A stretch of 64,000 nt of DNA, taken from contig NC_085127.1 in NCBI RefSeq assembly GCF_030269925.1, forward strand, positions 3,541,501-3,605,500, read 5' to 3'. Shown one piece after another: positions 39,101-51,100 of the stretch; within the stretch, counting starts at the first letter, position 1, and the number at the start of each line of letters is the position of its first letter. A program made the translations under genes and the position numbers. The notes under the pieces are model-generated. The model was not told the origin of the DNA and did no database searches. It saw only the letters and a program-made list of their open reading frames with translations. Origin of the DNA: Bombyx mori. Lineage: Eukaryota > Arthropoda > Insecta > Lepidoptera > Bombycidae.

Positions 39101-42100
39101 CTATACATATAAATAAAATTGGAGTCTCTGTTTATAATAATGAAATGACTGTTTTTTACTACATACATATTATTATTACGGTACATACACAAAAATAATA
39201 TTTTTTACACTTTTTGTCTGTCTGCTGTCTGTCTGTTTGTCTGTATGTTTGTTCCGGCTAATCACTGGAACAGCTGGACCGATTTTGACGAGACTTTCAC
39301 TGATAGGTAGCCGGTGATATAAGGAGTAACTTAGGCTTCTTTTTTTAGACTAGCTTCGCCTCGCGGATTCACCCGCCGTACGACAATAACCGCGAGTAAC
39401 ATCGCGGGACTCGGTTATTAATAATAAAATTAGAGCGCTAACTTACAAATAAAATAGTAGAAAATGCCAAGGTCTTGAGATAAGTATAAGAAAATACTGA
39501 TTTAACATCTTTAATTGTGCTTCTTCAAACGAGGCTTGTGAAGAGTACTTAACGGTTGGCAGCGGCTTGGCTCTGCCCCTGGCATTGCTGAAGTCCATGG
39601 GCGACGGTAACCACTGACCATCAGGTGATCGTATGCTCGTAGGCCCACAAGAGCAATAAAAAAAACTATATTTCGCTTCACATGTTGGAAAAACGGACGA
39701 ATGCCTTCGATGCTACTTGAACATTCTAGATACCACTTCGGACACGAGCCGTCGACCTAGTTCGGAAAAAAATCGAAACTAAATGTGCTCTTCGAAAACC
39801 AATAGTACTTACGGTTGAAACCGAGAAGCATTTGTATGAATAAATTATTTAAGAAGTTTTAATTTATAAGCATCGGTTTCAAGCAAAAAACGACCTTATT
39901 TTCGTATTAAGAATTCGAAGTCCAAAGTAAGGCTTCGATTAATTGGTTGTACATTTACGTATCGTTGAACTAAAATAGAAGCATTAGACGTTCTATAAAC
40001 AAAATAAGATGTTTAATAATAAAAAATCTCCCGCCTAGTCAGGGACGTCTTAAACTAGGATGGGGCCCTTGGGCACAAAATAATTTGAGGCCCTTTTGGA
40101 AAGTAAAAAAAGCGAATTATAATAACATTTTTTTACTAAGTATGACCATTTATTATAGGTAAACAAATACAGTATGATATAATGTCATTAATGATATTAG
40201 AATGCTGCTGGTTTTTTGGTTACGATTTCGATAACGGTTTCTTTCGGGATTTCTGTTGAGCAAAATCTTCTATTATCTGCATAGTATATGCCTTGTGATA
40301 CTGTGACCTTCAGTGACCTTCTGATTACTGATTTGTGAAAAAAGTGTTATGTGCCCGACAAAAATGTTTTGAGAATAAACGTGTGAGATAAATTGTCGGT
40401 CTTTCGGGGCCCCCTCAGAATGGGGGCCCTGGGCACGGGCCCCGTGTGCCCTTTTGGTAAAGACGGTATTGCCCTAGTGTAATGGAAGTAACCTTCAAGT
40501 ATTGAGCTTGTGGATACGTCCTTATTATCACTTTGGATGGCCAAGCGATCTAATGAACGCATTAGGTCGAATATTCAATTGAAATGGATAGCGATTGTTT
40601 GTATCTAAAATAATAATAAAAAAGTAGTATTTTGGGGCAGTAATACATACAGGCTTGTGGGTACGACCTTGTTATCGGTTTGGATGATCAAGCGATCTAA
40701 TACGGTGAACGCATGAGGTCGAATATTCAATAGGAATGGATAGCAATTGTACTGTATCACTACATAGTATAAAACAAAATCGCTTTCTCTGTCCCTATAT
40801 CCTTAATCCTTATGTATGCTTAAATCTTTAAAACTACGCAACGGATTTTGATGCGGTTTTTTTTAATAGATAGAGTGATTGAAGAGGAAGGTTTATATGT
40901 ATAATAACATCCATTAAATGGTGGAGAAATCAATAATAAATTACAGTTTCCGAAGCGAAGCGAGGGCGGGTCGCTAGTCTAAAAATAAAATAAAAATTGT
41001 AGTACTTTGGAGCAGTAATACATACAGGCTTGTGGGTACGACCTTGTTATCGGTTTGGATGGTCAAGCGATCTAATACGGTGAACTAATGAGGTCGAATG
41101 TTCAATAGAAATGGATAGTGATTTTTCTGTTTCTAAAATCTCTAAAAATTTTGTGGTACTTCATGATAGTAATACATATAGGTGACTATTTATTTATTTA
41201 TTGCATGACATGGCTGTCCTAGTTGTATAGTGGTTCAAATCTATAAATATCACCACTTTAATGCTGTCATCCGTTTTAAGACATCAGGTAGAATTTAAAA
41301 TTATATTGTATAATGACCGTTTCACCCTTTAAATCAGAACTGATAAATATTTTGTAGCAGAAACAGGGAAAATGGTAGTACAAACGCGTCCAAGATTTAG
41401 AATACCCCTTTTGCGTATGCCATCATTAATTACGCAAATTTATACATTTTGCATGCCCAAGTTTTGTTGCAAGATGCCATTCCTTCATCGTGGCAGATGC
41501 TCGTTAGCATCTGCTAAGCCCGTTTTTTTTTCTCGCAAAAAGAAGGCATTTTCTTGCCGAATTTGAACACGTTTTTTTTAACCCGTGTCCTCCCAACGCT
41601 GAGTGTAGGTTTCTTCAAATGCACTCCAAGGCGTCTGTGCATGAAGATTATTGGCCTTAAATTAGAACACAGGTGTAGTTTGAGCTTTTGGGTCACGAAG
41701 ACTTCGATAACGCATATTTATACATTTTCTAGATTCGAGTTTTGTTACACAGACGCTTATTACCAACAAAACGGATCATCGATGCGATAACAAGTCGATC
41801 TTTAACGCACCGACACTTCTTTCAAACCAAACAATATTCATTTAACTGAAAGCATAAAATTTAATTTCCGCAGACACGTGAAGTATCGACAATCTCTCGT
41901 TTGACTTTATAAATTTATACGCGATGGAAATTTAAACGTTTGTTCCCATTAATTAAATCTTCGTTTGGCTGAAAATATCGCAGGACGACAATGGGACGAG
42001 CACAAAGAAAGTAATTGAAACCTCGTTTGAAGGGGGCCGGTGTGATTAATGTGATGCGTCGCGGCTCCGGAATGGCCTGTCGTGAGATCCTGCTAAAATC

Positions 42101-45100
42101 CGAATATGCAAGCGCCAGTTCCGCAAATTTCGCTTTTGCGTTAATACCAAATCTTCCTATTTGTACACTCTTGACAGTATGGTTGTGGTCATGTATCAGT
42201 CTGATCCTGCGGTACCGATGCTCTTGCGATGCGACGAGTGAGAGTAATCGTTTATGTTGGAGTGAGTCACAGATTTTATGATTTTACGAGGTCGGTCCAA
42301 ATACCATACCAAATACCAAATACCAAAACTTGTAAAAGCAATATCGAGTAGATTTATATTAGGGTTTAAGTGATTAACTGACTGTGTAGTGGAGTAGATA
42401 GTCCTAACTGTTGCACCGATACTTGTGCGGGTTCGATTCCCATATCCGGCAAACATTAGTAACACAGGGAATCCTAATTTGGGGCTGGACGACCGTCTGT
42501 CCGACCTTAAAGAGCAAAATAAGTTTTTAATTTCATGGTAACCTTCATTACTGCGTCACTGCTGTGACTTGTGACGGTGCAAACCAAACTTTTAAACTTT
42601 TGAGACCTTAGAACTCTTATCTCAAGGGGGGTGGCGGTATTTACGTCATAGATGTCTGTGGGCTCCGGTAACTATTTCACACCAGGTGGGCTGTGAGCTC
42701 GTTCACCCAACTATGCCAAAAAAAATCCACCCATCTAAGCAGTAAAAAAAAAGCGACAGCTTACTCCGCTGCTGGGTCTGGATGCGTCTAATCGGCTTCA
42801 AGTGCATCCTCGAGATATCTGACTTGTTCAAAACTAATGTAGTCGGAAAATGCAGCTTTTCCTAGTACAGATCACAGAAAATTGATAAGTCGATACCGAC
42901 CATTGACTTATAAATTTTCTGTGGTCCGGCCACACTGATTAGTTGTCCATTGGTCGATAACTCGAATGGCGGTTGAATAATTTATTAACTTTTTCCAGAA
43001 GTTACAGGAAAATTAATTTTATGTCCGCTTTTCGTGGAAGAAACTCGTTATTGGAACCGAATAGTGGATTCTTTTAATTTATTACTTAGAAAGGTATATA
43101 GTGTAATATTATGTTATTTAGAGGGAGTTTACTGGTGGTAGAACCTCTTGTGAGTCCGTGCGGGTAGGTACCACCACCCTGCCTATTTCTGCCGTGAAGC
43201 AGTAATGCGTTTCGGTTTGAAGGTTGGGGCAGCCGTTGTAATTATACTGAGATCTTAGAACTTATATCTCAAGGTTGCTGGCGCATTTACGTTGTAGATT
43301 TCTATGGGCTCCAGTAACCGCTTAATACCAGGTGGGCTGTGAGCTGGTCCACCCATCTAAACAATAAAAAAATAAAAACATATTTACAAAAATACGTACA
43401 TATCGACGCTTGAAAGGCAAACATGAGTAAGCGACAATAACTGCTTTGTACACTTCGATCAACAATAGTAACTAGATAAAGGGATACGTACAAAATTAAA
43501 GCAAAAACTGTCCGCGTGAATATATACTTATATAGCTACATTCGTTTACTAACAAACGGAGAAAAAAGTTTTGAAACACTTTTACTTTCAAACTAATAAC
43601 AACTATGGCACCTAGTAATAAAGTCACAAATCTCCAAAACATTATCTAATACTTACGATCATTCGTCACATAAAACGAGCAAAGCAATAAATTACTCCTG
43701 TCACTTACCAATAAAAAGACATATTTTAAACAACTTTTAATATTAAATCAATCTTAAAAGACAACAAATAAAGTAACTTTTCCCTTAATTGCTCTGAGAA
43801 CTAACATCGTTTTGCTTTATTTATTTTTGCTTCTTGAAATGCCGATTTCTATTTACTACAGGAGGTAAGGGAGTCGCGCTTAACACTAAAATAATTTATT
43901 AATGAATTAAAGTAAAAGTTTAGTTGTTTACTTTTTATGTTTTGGAAATGTATGTTTGTTAGTATCTATACATTACTTATTATTTTATTAGCGTTACGTT
44001 TTTGTGTAATATATATTTTTAAGTTTTCGCGACCAGTGCACATAATAAAACAACGTTTAAACGGTTTCAAGCGTGGTATTTTTATTACAATGTTTCGGCC
44101 ACATTTCAGTAGCCGTGAGCACGGAAGGCAAAGATGTCCAGTGTCAATAAGCGGAGTTCTTAGCTGGCTTATAAAAGTCATCTCTTGTTTCTCTGGCGAC
44201 AATCGAGATCCATTCTGCACACGTGATTGCTAGGAAAGCTAAAATAAAAATGGAAAGCTAAGTATCTAATGAGAGTCCAACAAACAGACACAAAAGCAGC
44301 ATTAACCAATTTTAACCAACTAATTTTGAAGTGCTGCTAACAAATTTTAAAAAAATATTACAACACATATCTACTCCATGCATTTACTGTTCTGTTAAGC
44401 AAAAGTTTGTCCATGTGTTGGCCGAGCCTTGGCCAACATTTGTAGCGGTGGTTAAAAATCGGTAATTTTGTTCAAAATTTAATATTATTTATAAGTTTAA
44501 AGTTTACAATATAGTTTATACTTCATGTACTTACCGAAAGTAAGATACTCCGGCCGTTAAATTGCTTTTTCGGGCCTTATTTTTGCAACTTTTGAATACA
44601 CACTGCGGTATTGTGAGACGGGTTGACATTGGCTGTGTTTGAAGTGAACTAAACAAAATAAGAGCTCACATTTCAAGTGCGCTGTTATTTGACGAGACGG
44701 ATTTTATGCACCGACCCGAAATCTAGTTACTATTGTTGATCGAAGTTTGTACATAAATGATAGGCAATAACCTTATTCGATGCGCAAAAAATATATTTCT
44801 AGGTCTATTAAAATCATTTCAATCCTACAGCTACTAGCTAGATTCTACTACAGCTAGATTCGTTAAAATAAATTTTCTTTTCAGGTATTTCAACTTTAAA
44901 TTCTAGGGTCAGCAGACTAAAGCACATAAGTCAAAAAACTCTACTTTACAGGAATTAAAAAAAACTATTTAGAATCTTATACATTAACAAACTTCATAAT
45001 GTTTATTTGAATTATATAAGTCTATAACACTAACTTATTATTAAAATTAAATATTTTAAAGTAAATGTGATTATTTAATAATTAGATGACTTAAGTTATA

Positions 45101-48100
45101 AGGAACACAACAATAGTATGAGTTAAGTGAAAAAGATCAACAATTAAGATATATATTATAATAATATAAGTCATAAATATAAATAACAACTCAATGTTTA
45201 ATTAAAATTCTTCTTCTTCATCGTGTTTTAAAATATCTGGATCAGTATTTCGTAAAGTTTCCAACGTGGGAAGACTTATGTAAAATTCATGGAAAATATC
45301 TAGTATTAAAGGGAGCAGCGAAATTAAATCTTTTTTTTTCTCGATGGATATGGGTAATGGCTGTGTAGATATTATATCATCAGTTTGAGAACCCCCTATG
45401 GATGATCTCCTTTTCATAGCAACTGTCTTTATAAAATTGTCACTTTCATCTAACGGTTTCATTAAACATCCTCGGCAGACAGGTTCATGTTTACCATGCA
45501 CAGTAAAAAAGTATTTTTATGTCTTCATTCTAAGCTTTTGCTTTTCAGGTTCAATAGCTCGTATTCTTTGCTTAGATTTATCTTGAATTTCCATTAAAGA
45601 CGCCAAGTATGCAGATCTTTTTGCATATGACCCCATTTGCCAATATTCTGTAAATATGGCACGCCTATCAGTTAATGGTATACGTTCTTTACATTTCATT
45701 CTGCAAACAGGTAACTCTTTCAAATTCAAAATCATTTATTTCAACTTAGATGTCAGTATAACACACTTATTGAATGTCAAAATATAAATAACAATGTTAT
45801 CTCTACCACCGGTTCCAAAAAAAGCCACAGTCCTGAGAAGAACCGGCGAAACAAACTCAGCGGGCTTTTTTTTTTGGTTTTTCTCAAATATATTTTTTTA
45901 TTCATAGTGCGATCTGATGTACATTTTCCTTTTAAAGTTTTGTATGCCTGTCCTAAGTTACGTTTTATTCTTTTTTCTCTTTTTATAGTACGTATACTCT
46001 TTTTTGGAGACACATTAGGATTCATTGAAATTTCATCACAAGTACTTGAACTTGATGTGATTGGAAGTCTCGGTAATTCATAACATGGATATCATACAGA
46101 ATCATCACTAGAGAAGTCAAGTACAGAATAGTATGTTAAGCTACTGACTTGACCTGATGATGTCGACGGTATAGGATCGTCTACTACTAGGTTCTACTAG
46201 AACTCTGTGTTCAAAATCGACTGTTGATTTACATTTTCTAAAAAAGGACAAGACAATTAATTATCTATTTATAATGATATAATATTGATATAATTACGTA
46301 ATTTGCAAATCATAATTTTGAAGATATGTGAAAAGTGGATGACGCCATTTCAACTAATTTCTTGCCTCTTTGAATATTCATCTTAAATAATTAAAATACT
46401 TAAGCACTCACACAAAACTAACCAACAAACTGTGCACAATCGACAACATTAGTAAATTAAAACCACTTACCGAAGTATTGTTTACGTTATAAATATTTTT
46501 AAGTAACCACTTTCTCTAAAGAAATGTTACATTTTGATGTTCTTTATAACATAAGTCAGACTTCTTACGTTAATAACTTTGTACTTATGGTGTTCCTTAG
46601 AACATAAGTCCAGTTATGTTTTTTAGTTCGTTTGACTATATTAGGATTTGATAAGGTTGATACAGAACGCCGCTTGAATACGCCATGAAATACTTGAGTT
46701 TGATTTATGTGCTTTAGTCAGATTGTGTGTTGAGCAAAATGTAAACCGACGATGTAATAAAAAATAAATTGAAAATTTTGACTTATGTGCTTTAGTCTGC
46801 CGACCCTAGAATTAGTCTACTGTAAAGTTCACGCATAGTCACGTTTGCCTTTCAAGCGTCGATATTCATATAAAGATAATAAGCATTCATATCATATTTT
46901 CAACGGTTTTATTTAAAATTTATTCGATTTCTGCAGTTCTAAGATATCACGAAGCCTTCCTACTGAAATGAAAAACATAACACATCACCTGCAACAGAAG
47001 CTAAGAGTCTCAGTTCATCTCTGGCACCTAGAACTGTTGCATTAATCAATAGTATGTTTTAGGGTATAATTTTTGTTCTATAAAAGCCGGCACTTGAATT
47101 AATTATCCACCACAAAGTTCCTTGAGCGTTATGGGGCTCGAGGTTTTCAAAGAGGACCTCACATCACTGAAGTCCATAAGAGGCGACAACTTTTTACGTT
47201 CAGTTAGGCTGTAAACTCATCTCTTTCATATGCAGCACGTGAGATTATCATTTACAGATTCAACATTCAGCCACAAAGAAGGTCTTGAGAGTCGCCCACT
47301 AACAGTACCAAAAAATATATAATTTCACTAAGTGCTATCGTTTGATTGTTATTTGTTTTGTTCCAGATTGGAAACCTGAAGAATTTTTATTTATTTTCCC
47401 ACCCACACGTCAGTAAAAGGTCAACGAACGCAAGTATAGATTACGTCAACCGACTGAAGAATGACCCACAGGTGAGTTGTGAAATTTTCCTGCAATAGTG
47501 CATTTAGCATTCATTTTGTTACTATCCTGACCAGGATCGTCAGGATGAAAAACAAAACGATTTGCCAATTTTTAATTGTCATATTCAAATATTATTATGG
47601 AGAGACAGAGAGAGAAAGAGAGAGAGAATAAACTTTATTGCACACCAAAACTCAAAGTTAAAAAAACAGTCAACAAGCAGACATATTTGTAAAGTAAATA
47701 ATATTTCATGCACGCCACCCTTAGTTTGGAAGCAGATGTTTAATCTGTCGCAACTTGAAAGGACTACTCATCTCGCCTTGATTTAGTTCTGCCCATGAAT
47801 TTCCGATATTACGTCCAATTTGTGCGGACTTGAATACGTAATCACTGTGATTATGTCCGTGCCCGCAATGCTATTTGTTAGGTAAATGGTCGCTTGATAG
47901 TGGACTCTGATATTTTCATAATAGAGCTGAAATGCCATACAACTTATCACAAAAATCGATATAGACTTGTCTTACGAATCGGAAATTTGAGTCTTTGGAT
48001 TGGTTTTAAGTCGCTTGTGTGCTGCTTCGTCAGCATCTTTGAGATGATATCCTGTCGATAATCGATATTAGAATATTATAAAGTAAATATCACCCCTATT

Positions 48101-51100
48101 AGCTGGCACAGTTGCTATCGACAGTGCTTTTCAAGAAATCATTTCACCACATACCATTCCATTATGAAATAAACCATTTTTGTATTTTACAAACATGAAT
48201 TTTTAAAGAGTCCTGAGCCGTAGTTTCCGGTATTTTCATTGATACTATTGCAAACCCCAGAACCAACACCGTTAAATATTAAATCCATAAAATGCGGGTT
48301 TAAATTTTAGGATGACTCTTTGTGGCAACAACTAAATTTGTTTGAAATCTCGGCCAAACAACTTTTGTATTTGTTGTGATGTGTGGCATTGTGTGTAATG
48401 TTGTGACGGTTATTAGAAGATAGAATGAGAATCTCTTTATCCCATTTGAGACAATTCCAATCGAAGTCTCAATTCTAATATAGTAACTAATTTTAAACTC
48501 CTCAAATTGGAATGTATGACCGATTTGATGTAGAAATAGGTATGATGATGGTAGATAATGCAAATCTACGATAGTCCTACCGCTGGTTTTTACGTGAATT
48601 TCTAAATTTTGCGAGCATGATTTGGACCCCATACTTAAGGTATCTTTAAGGAGGCTATGGATCCAGAAACCACTGTAAACAGTACCGTAAGCAGTACCTT
48701 AAGTATACCGTGAGCTGACATTAAAATTAAATGACACTCTGATAGTCTGCTTACCTTCTGTGCAGGTAAGATGGGTGATGCAGCAAAAGGAATTAAGAAG
48801 AACGAAACGAGACCATCAGTGGAAGCCTCGACATGTAATGAGGCAATCTAGCGCACCGTCTTTTCCTGATCCACTGTTCAAAGAGCAGTGGTATTTGGTA
48901 AGTAAGATTCTTGTTACTATGCGGGTAAAAATAAATTAAAGAAAATAATTTAGGAAGGAAAAATTTAACATGGTTACGTCGGAAGGGTAGAGGGAATGTA
49001 GTGTTAAACCGACCCTGGCCAGTTAAAACTTGGCCAGGGTCGTGTCTTCCTTGAGAATAACCGAATAGCCTGTAGCGGGTGAGCAAGTCGACTCGCACAC
49101 TTCAACAAAGCACCAAAATCATAAGATTTTGCCTCACATCAGGTGATCCAAGTGCCGTGTGCAAAGCTAGTTAAACCAAGCCCTCTGCAACATGCCGCCG
49201 GCGCATTTTATTTGTCGAAGTGGTAAAAAGACAAGATGGCCACGCTTTGATCTATTGTTCTTCAGGCGGAGGACATGTAGAAAGGGGCGGCAACTTCTTC
49301 GCAAATTATTATTGACTATAATAGTTTTAATTTTTACTATAAATACGTTTGTGCCGTCATTGTGATACAGACCATTTGTATTATTACAAACCTGTTCATG
49401 GTATCCTCTGGCCACTCTGAAACGTCAATATCAAAGCAGCTTTTTTGCTTTTACTACCTTTTTAGGTTTTTTTTCTCAGATTCTGTACTTCATATAGATG
49501 CACTTTTAAAATTACGCATAACGAGTTTAGTATTGCATTCAATCAGAAATAAAGGAGTCAGTGAACTCTGTACTTCAATGCAGCCATGTGGAAAGACAAC
49601 CATTTTAAATGAAATTTATCGAGCGAGATGATTGTCTGAGACGAATTAATTCAATGGTACTTCGAAATGTTAGAGATAGGGAACGAAATTGTTTGTGTTC
49701 TTTTAGTTTACATTTTTAATGAATTGCTGGAGCAAAAACCTCGTTTTTTGTTTAAGTTTTTTTATTTTTATTATTAACTATTACATGACTAACAAATTTC
49801 TTCAAACAAAACTTTACGGGTCTCAGAGATTATTGTGGAAGACGGGCAACCAAAAAGGTCGTTTTGGAATGTTGAAGATTTTTATTTTTAATTCAATGAC
49901 AAGTATTCTAAATGAATTGTTTTATTAATATAGAAAGTTCAAAGAAAAGCTTAAAAAAGCTTTATCGGTTATTTGAATTAAATTACATTTTTCGCAATGA
50001 GATATCGCACCAGACGCAATAAATTATTTTCGACGTGTTTCGAGTAAAAACTTTTAAAAAGCTTATTTTTTTTTTGGAAGTTACTTGACATTTTAAATCT
50101 TATGTTCCAGACATACGACATACATACTTTAGGGAACCTGTAATTGTCTTATCTATGGTCCCTCAATATCTGTACAGTAAATAAGTAATCGAATCAGCCC
50201 GTAAGTTCCTAATAAAGTTAGTCCGTTCTTTCTAAAGTTCTAGGTTTATCAATTAGAACTATAAAAATTGTGAGTTCGGTTGAGTCTCGTGAAAGTTTTT
50301 ACTCAAAGTTTCACCTGTCAGCTTAAGCGATAAGGCAATTATTGTTAAATATATTTACTAATTCGAGAGACATGTCAAAATTTTCGAACTAGAATGTATC
50401 ATTTAAACTCAAAACAATTTCAATAAAAATAATTATTTGTGTAGGGAATTGTTTTTCTAATTTTAAAACATATATTTTTAATACTACTACTAGTATGATA
50501 AATTGCTGTGGGCAGATATTATGTGCCTCACGAGTAATCACCACTTCTCCCGGTTTATGGTGAGCCTGGTAAACTCGTGCAAATAGCCGCCAACTGCCGA
50601 CTTGACTTAGTCGGTCCATCGCATGGGCAACTTTCCACGCGGTCTGGTGCCTTCTACTTTGTCCTGAACGAAAAGGCGCTCTATGGAGTCATTTCCTCGC
50701 CGTGAGATATGTCAAAAAAATGATAGTACGCTAATTCACATAGCATCTGCCTATAGCAATGAATGACGATCACGACCGCTCTGATAAGAGTGATCCATCA
50801 AAAAAAGAAGTATGATAAATGTATAGGTTATGTATGTAAAAACGTAAAGTATATCCTATATTTTCGTGATAGGCATTTTACGATTAAAAATATGTGCTGC
50901 AAATATGTACTATGCTTTGCCTTTATTCATGGATCTAGTTTGGCCACATTCCAATGGATCATTTGCTATGCAGATCCATGGGTATGTTGAGTATATTGAT
51001 AAGGGCCTACAAACATTTACTTCGTAAGAAATTTCAGAGCTAAAGGTAATAACGATGGTGAAAATACGTAAAAAATGGGTAAGTTATGAGTAATTGAGGT

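Larger units (their letters stand above)
44903..46809 (-). mobile_element. DNA transposon with AATT target duplication (nested)
   Basis: 1907 bases, 33-base inverted ends (CTAGGGTC, then GCAGACTAAAGCACATAAGTC), flanked by AATT at 44899-44902 and 46810-46813. It encodes fragments of a Cys-rich transposase-like protein on the minus strand. A four-base duplication would suit Sola-type elements; that class is a suggestion only. Confidence 0.75.
43403..46862. mobile_element. TA-flanked MITE carrying two nested transposons
   Basis: Ends TCGACGCTTGAAAGGCAAAC (left) and its inverted counterpart (right), flanked by TA. The MITE itself is only 43403-43451, 44753-44902 and 46814-46862, which together equal the intact copy at 57649-57896. 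The two insertions are listed separately. Confidence 0.85.
21134..47366 (+). other. Fur2 intron 1 (26.2 kb, transposon-rich)
   Basis: Bounded by gtgagt at 21134 and ttccag at 47361-47366. It contains about 15 Bm1 copies, at least eight Helitron-type pieces, LINE relics, a solo LTR, hAT-like and nested DNA transposons. No additional in-frame exon with convertase similarity was found inside it. Long first introns commonly hold enhancers, but nothing specific can be named from the sequence. Confidence 0.85.

Noticed and set aside
42370..42455. Possible tRNA gene with GGGTTCGATTCCC
   Set aside because: Only the B-box half looks tRNA-like; the anticodon arm and acceptor stem do not pair.
43937..44233. 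98-codon plus-strand ORF with a hydrophobic start
   Set aside because: It lies antisense to the THAP exon B inside a transposon; the hydrophobic part is AT-rich translation.
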